From: Brevibacterium zhoupengii
GTDB taxonomy: Bacteria > Actinomycetota > Actinomycetes > Actinomycetales > Brevibacteriaceae
NCBI RefSeq assembly: GCF_021117425.1
Contig: NZ_CP088298.1
Coordinates: forward strand, 3,410,001 to 3,474,000
Direction: 5' to 3'
Length of the DNA: 64,000 nucleotides
Part shown: positions 61,770-64,000 of the stretch, one piece after another
Layout of the letters: each line of letters opens with the position of its first letter
Numbering within the stretch: the stretch's first letter is position 1
Notes under the pieces: model-generated
Databases searched by the model: none
Told to the model about the DNA's origin: nothing
What the model saw: only the letters and a program-made list of their open reading frames with translations
Position numbers and translations under genes: made by a program

Positions 61770-61776
61770 AGCAGTA

Positions 61777-61796
61777 AACGTTAGCTTGGCTAGTGG
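61777..61796. promoter_or_regulatory. Operator-like site C upstream of the SDR-DUF2867 gene
   Basis: AACGTTAGCTTGGCTAGTGG matches the complement of site B in CGTTAGCT and GCTAG with the same two-base centre. It lies just upstream of the -10 TATGGT, between the -10 and the expected -35, a classic repressor position. It could also serve the divergent marR copy 2. Confidence 0.6.
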
Positions 61797-61925
61797 TTGG
61801 CGAGAGTGACCTCACAAGCACGCGAGGTTTCGCTCAATCCCAACGACTACTATGGGTGAAGGCAGTCTGCGGCGGGCCACATGACTCGACGATGAAACCG
61901 AGCAGAGAGAGCAGCGAGGTGAGTG

Positions 61926-62465
61926 GTGACCGACATCGAGAAGTCAGCGGTCTATGATGTCGACTCCAGCGATCCGCAGCAGCACCTCGTCGACCGATCG
62001 GGCATGTCACCTGCAGCTGTTGCTCAAATCGGGGAACTCATGACTGCTTTCGGTGAGCTTCGCGAGGCCGAACAGGCTATGTCCGAATCGTCTCAGCAGT
62101 ACATGAAGCTCAACGCCACAGATATGAGGGCCATCCACTACCTCATCATCTGTCAGCACCGTGACGCCGTAGGCACACCCGGAGGCATCGCCGAGCATCT
62201 GGGCATCTCGAACTCGGCGACGACGAAGCTACTCGCTCGACTGGAACACGCCGGGCACATCAAACGGGCCCCGCACCCTGATGATCGACGAGCTCAGAAG
62301 ATCAGCATCACACCGAAAACCTATAATTCGGCAATCGAGACTGTCGGCCGCCAACAGTCTCGACGCTTCCACGCCGCAGCGCAGTTGACCTCAGCCGAAC
62401 GCGACGTGGTGATCCGGTTCCTCCGTGAGACGAAGAAGGACATCACCGCCCCCGAAGCAGAGTGA
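61926..62465 (+). CDS. MarR-family regulator, paralogue of the crt-flanking regulator, copy 2
   Basis: 179-residue winged-helix protein. Core GGIAEHLGISNSATTKLLARLEHAGHIKRAPHPDDRRAQKISITP and helix ETVGRQQSRRFHAAAQLTSAERDVVIRFL match copy 1 (48945-49499) closely, including the ETxGRQxSRRF element not typical of MarR in general. GTG 61926 (GAGGTGA upstream) or the adjacent GTG 61923 are possible starts. Divergent from the SDR-DUF2867 gene, with site C between. Together with copy 1 it brackets the carotenoid cluster. Family firm, target inferred. Confidence 0.87.
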   Translation: MTDIEKSAVYDVDSSDPQQHLVDRSGMSPAAVAQIGELMTAFGELREAEQAMSESSQQYMKLNATDMRAIHYLIICQHRDAVGTPGGIAEHLGISNSATTKLLARLEHAGHIKRAPHPDDRRAQKISITPKTYNSAIETVGRQQSRRFHAAAQLTSAERDVVIRFLRETKKDITAPEAE

Positions 62466-62469
62466 GTTC

Positions 62470-64000
62470 TCAGTGCTTGCTGGGCTTGGCCAGACGCGAG
62501 GGCCACCACAGACGATCCCCGATCCACAGCGACAGAGCCGGCACCAGCAGCGTCCGCACGATGAGAGCATCGAGGAGGACACCCAGCGAGACGATGATCG
62601 CCAGCTGGAGGAGGAACTGGATGGGAATGACGAGGAGTGCTGCGAAAGTCGCAGCGAGTACGATTCCTGCGCTCGTGATCACCCCTCCCGTCACCGACAG
62701 TCCTCGGAGTGTGCCTTCCCTCGTTCTGTGGGTGATGGCCTCTTCCCGAACTCGGGTCATCAGGAAGATGTTGTAGTCGATTCCCAATGCCACGAGGAAG
62801 ACGAAAGCATACAGCGGTACCGACGGATCTGATTGAGGTTGCCCGATCAGACGGAAGATGACGGCACTGACTCCCAGCGCCGTGCCGAAGCTCAGCACCG
62901 TCGTCGCCAGCAGCAGCACCGGCGCGATCAGGGATCGCAGCAGGAGGGCGAGCATGATGGTGATGACGATGAGAACGATGGGAATGATCACCGTTCTATC
63001 TCGTGACGATGTGTCGTTGGTATCGAGATCAACAGCTGTGCTGCCACCGACCAACGCCTGAGTCGAGGACAAGTTCTCACGCAGATCCTCGATGGTGCCT
63101 TCTGCCTCAAGTGAGTCCGCAGGAGCGGACAAGGTCAGCGAGAACATGATGTCCCCGTTAATCTCCGTCGCCTCTGCCGCTGGCGGGCCAGGCCGTGAGT
63201 CGGTGATCACCTGGCCATCGTCGTCAATCGGTGTCGTGCCCGACGCGGAATCTCGGGCGACCAGCGCGAGACCGTCGATACCGCCTGACGACGAAATCGC
63301 CTCAGCGACCTCTCGACGTTCGTCACTGGGTGCGAGCACGTACGCAGGGTTGCCCGAGCCGCCGGAGAAGTGACGGTCGATTACTGCCTGGCCGTCGCGT
63401 GCCTGACTTTCGCCGAGCACGAAGTCACTCTGCGGGACGCCGTCGGCATCGAGGAACGCCAAACCGCCGCAGCCGATGACGAGAACGAGGGTGACTCCGG
63501 CGACTAGACGACGGGGTCCTTTGGCGACGAACCGGCCCACTCCTGGCCAGAGCCCTGTGGCATTCGGACCGGTGAGCACCGGGTGCTCGGTCCCATATCG
63601 GGGCCCCCGCGGCCAGAACGCCACTCGCCCGAAGACTGCGAGCATGGCCGGCAGGAAGGTCAGTGTGGTGAGCATGGCACACGCGATTCCTACCGCCGCC
63701 ACCGGGCCGAGTGCTGAGTTCGATCCGAGGTCGGAGAGCAGCAGACACAGGAGGCCCACGATGACAGTTCCGCCCGAGGCCAGGATCGGTTCGAACACGC
63801 CGCGCATCGCTTTCCACGCGGCAGGGAAAGGGGTGGGATTGTCCCGCAGCTCTTCTCGGCAACGGGCGATGTAGAGCAGGGAGTAGTCGGTAGCGGCACC
63901 GATGACCAGGATGAAGAGGATGCCTTGGACCTGCCCATTGAGCGTCACGATTCCCTCACGAGCCAATGCGACATTGATCAGCACCGCTGCGCACAGGGCC
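62470..64000 (-). CDS. MMPL-family transporter (5' part cut by window edge)
   Basis: RND-type membrane exporter of the MMPL family. The visible 510 residues include the end of the first sensor-like membrane block (VIGAATDYSLLYIARCREELRD, FLPAMLAVFGR), an extracytoplasmic domain (about 155-300) and the second membrane block with LVALGIDYNIFLMTRVREE, the GxDY motif typical of the proton path. The frame is open to 64000, so the N-terminus lies outside. Convergent with marR copy 2, only 4 bases apart. In Corynebacterium an MMPL gene sits inside the crt operon, so a link to carotenoid or isoprenoid export is possible. Confidence 0.9.
   Translation of the reverse strand, partial: ALCAAVLINVALAREGIVTLNGQVQGILFILVIGAATDYSLLYIARCREELRDNPTPFPAAWKAMRGVFEPILASGGTVIVGLLCLLLSDLGSNSALGPVAAVGIACAMLTTLTFLPAMLAVFGRVAFWPRGPRYGTEHPVLTGPNATGLWPGVGRFVAKGPRRLVAGVTLVLVIGCGGLAFLDADGVPQSDFVLGESQARDGQAVIDRHFSGGSGNPAYVLAPSDERREVAEAISSSGGIDGLALVARDSASGTTPIDDDGQVITDSRPGPPAAEATEINGDIMFSLTLSAPADSLEAEGTIEDLRENLSSTQALVGGSTAVDLDTNDTSSRDRTVIIPIVLIVITIMLALLLRSLIAPVLLLATTVLSFGTALGVSAVIFRLIGQPQSDPSVPLYAFVFLVALGIDYNIFLMTRVREEAITHRTREGTLRGLSVTGGVITSAGIVLAATFAALLVIPIQFLLQLAIIVSLGVLLDALIVRTLLVPALSLWIGDRLWWPSRLAKPSKH

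Noticed and set aside
1..64000. CRISPR arrays, tRNA/rRNA genes, insertion sequences, prophage or attachment sites
   Set aside because: Looked for repeated spacered units, cloverleaf-like sequences, transposase or integrase motifs and flanking repeats; none found.

Overview
The window comes from a high-GC actinobacterium, most likely Brevibacterium (B. linens/aurantiacum group) or a close relative. The main evidence is an aromatic-carotenoid cluster (crtE, a P450, split lycopene cyclase crtYc/crtYd, crtU, crtI, crtB) next to a photolyase, an arrangement known from orange Brevibacterium. A large glycerol-phosphate cell-wall polymer locus fits the same assignment. No rRNA, tRNA, CRISPR array or insertion sequence was found.

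Layout. (1) 1-1.8 kb: end of a sulfonate/nitrate/taurine-type ABC importer (permease cut by the window edge, plus lipoprotein). (2) 2.1-4.0 kb: a DEAD-box RNA helicase with an RGG-rich tail, closed by a perfect hairpin. (3) 4.1-10.3 kb: a five-gene peptide/nickel-type ABC operon whose first gene is an unusual XRE-TetR double-HTH regulator with its own leaderless promoter. (4) 10.5-37.4 kb: about fifteen surface-polymer genes: a Stealth phosphotransferase, two pyruvyltransferase-family proteins, five proteins with CDP-glycerol glycerophosphotransferase domains (one doubled, one fused to GT4, one apparently a truncated form of that fusion), TagD, a CDP-alcohol phosphotransferase, GT4 and GT2 enzymes, an acyltransferase-SGNH protein and a XcbB-like hydrolase. 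Together they could make CDP-glycerol, prime and polymerise a poly(glycerol phosphate)-type glycopolymer, and decorate it with sugars, pyruvate and acyl groups. (5) 37.5-48.9 kb: housekeeping and stress genes (CorA, PadR plus a membrane protein, secreted GDPD, malate dehydrogenase, XRE-cupin, ChaB-like, flavin-reductase-like, SDR, the NHEJ pair LigD/Ku, CsbD). (6) 48.9-64 kb: the carotenoid region, bracketed by two paralogous MarR regulators. The rightward operon idi-crtE-P450-crtYc-crtYd-crtU-(17-codon ORF)-tspO-phr runs with mostly overlapping genes. It is followed by an SDR gene and a small KOW-like gene. The leftward genes are crtI, crtB and an SDR-DUF2867 gene. An MMPL transporter, cut by the window edge, closes the window.

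The most interesting regulatory signal is a repeated operator-like sequence (consensus close to CGTTAGCT-N2-GCTAGCG). It lies at the marR/idi divergent promoter, in front of crtB, and in front of the SDR-DUF2867 gene. In most cases it overlaps a -10 element placed six or seven bases from the start codon, which predicts leaderless transcripts. This suggests that one or both MarR paralogues coordinate all carotenoid transcription units. The polymer locus holds the most unusual proteins: a pyruvyltransferase/GT8-like fusion with an eroded DxD motif, a CDP-alcohol phosphotransferase with His in place of the last motif Asp, and a shared terminal beta-type module on several transferases. Start sites were chosen by Shine-Dalgarno position, overlaps and promoter spacing; where they are uncertain this is stated.
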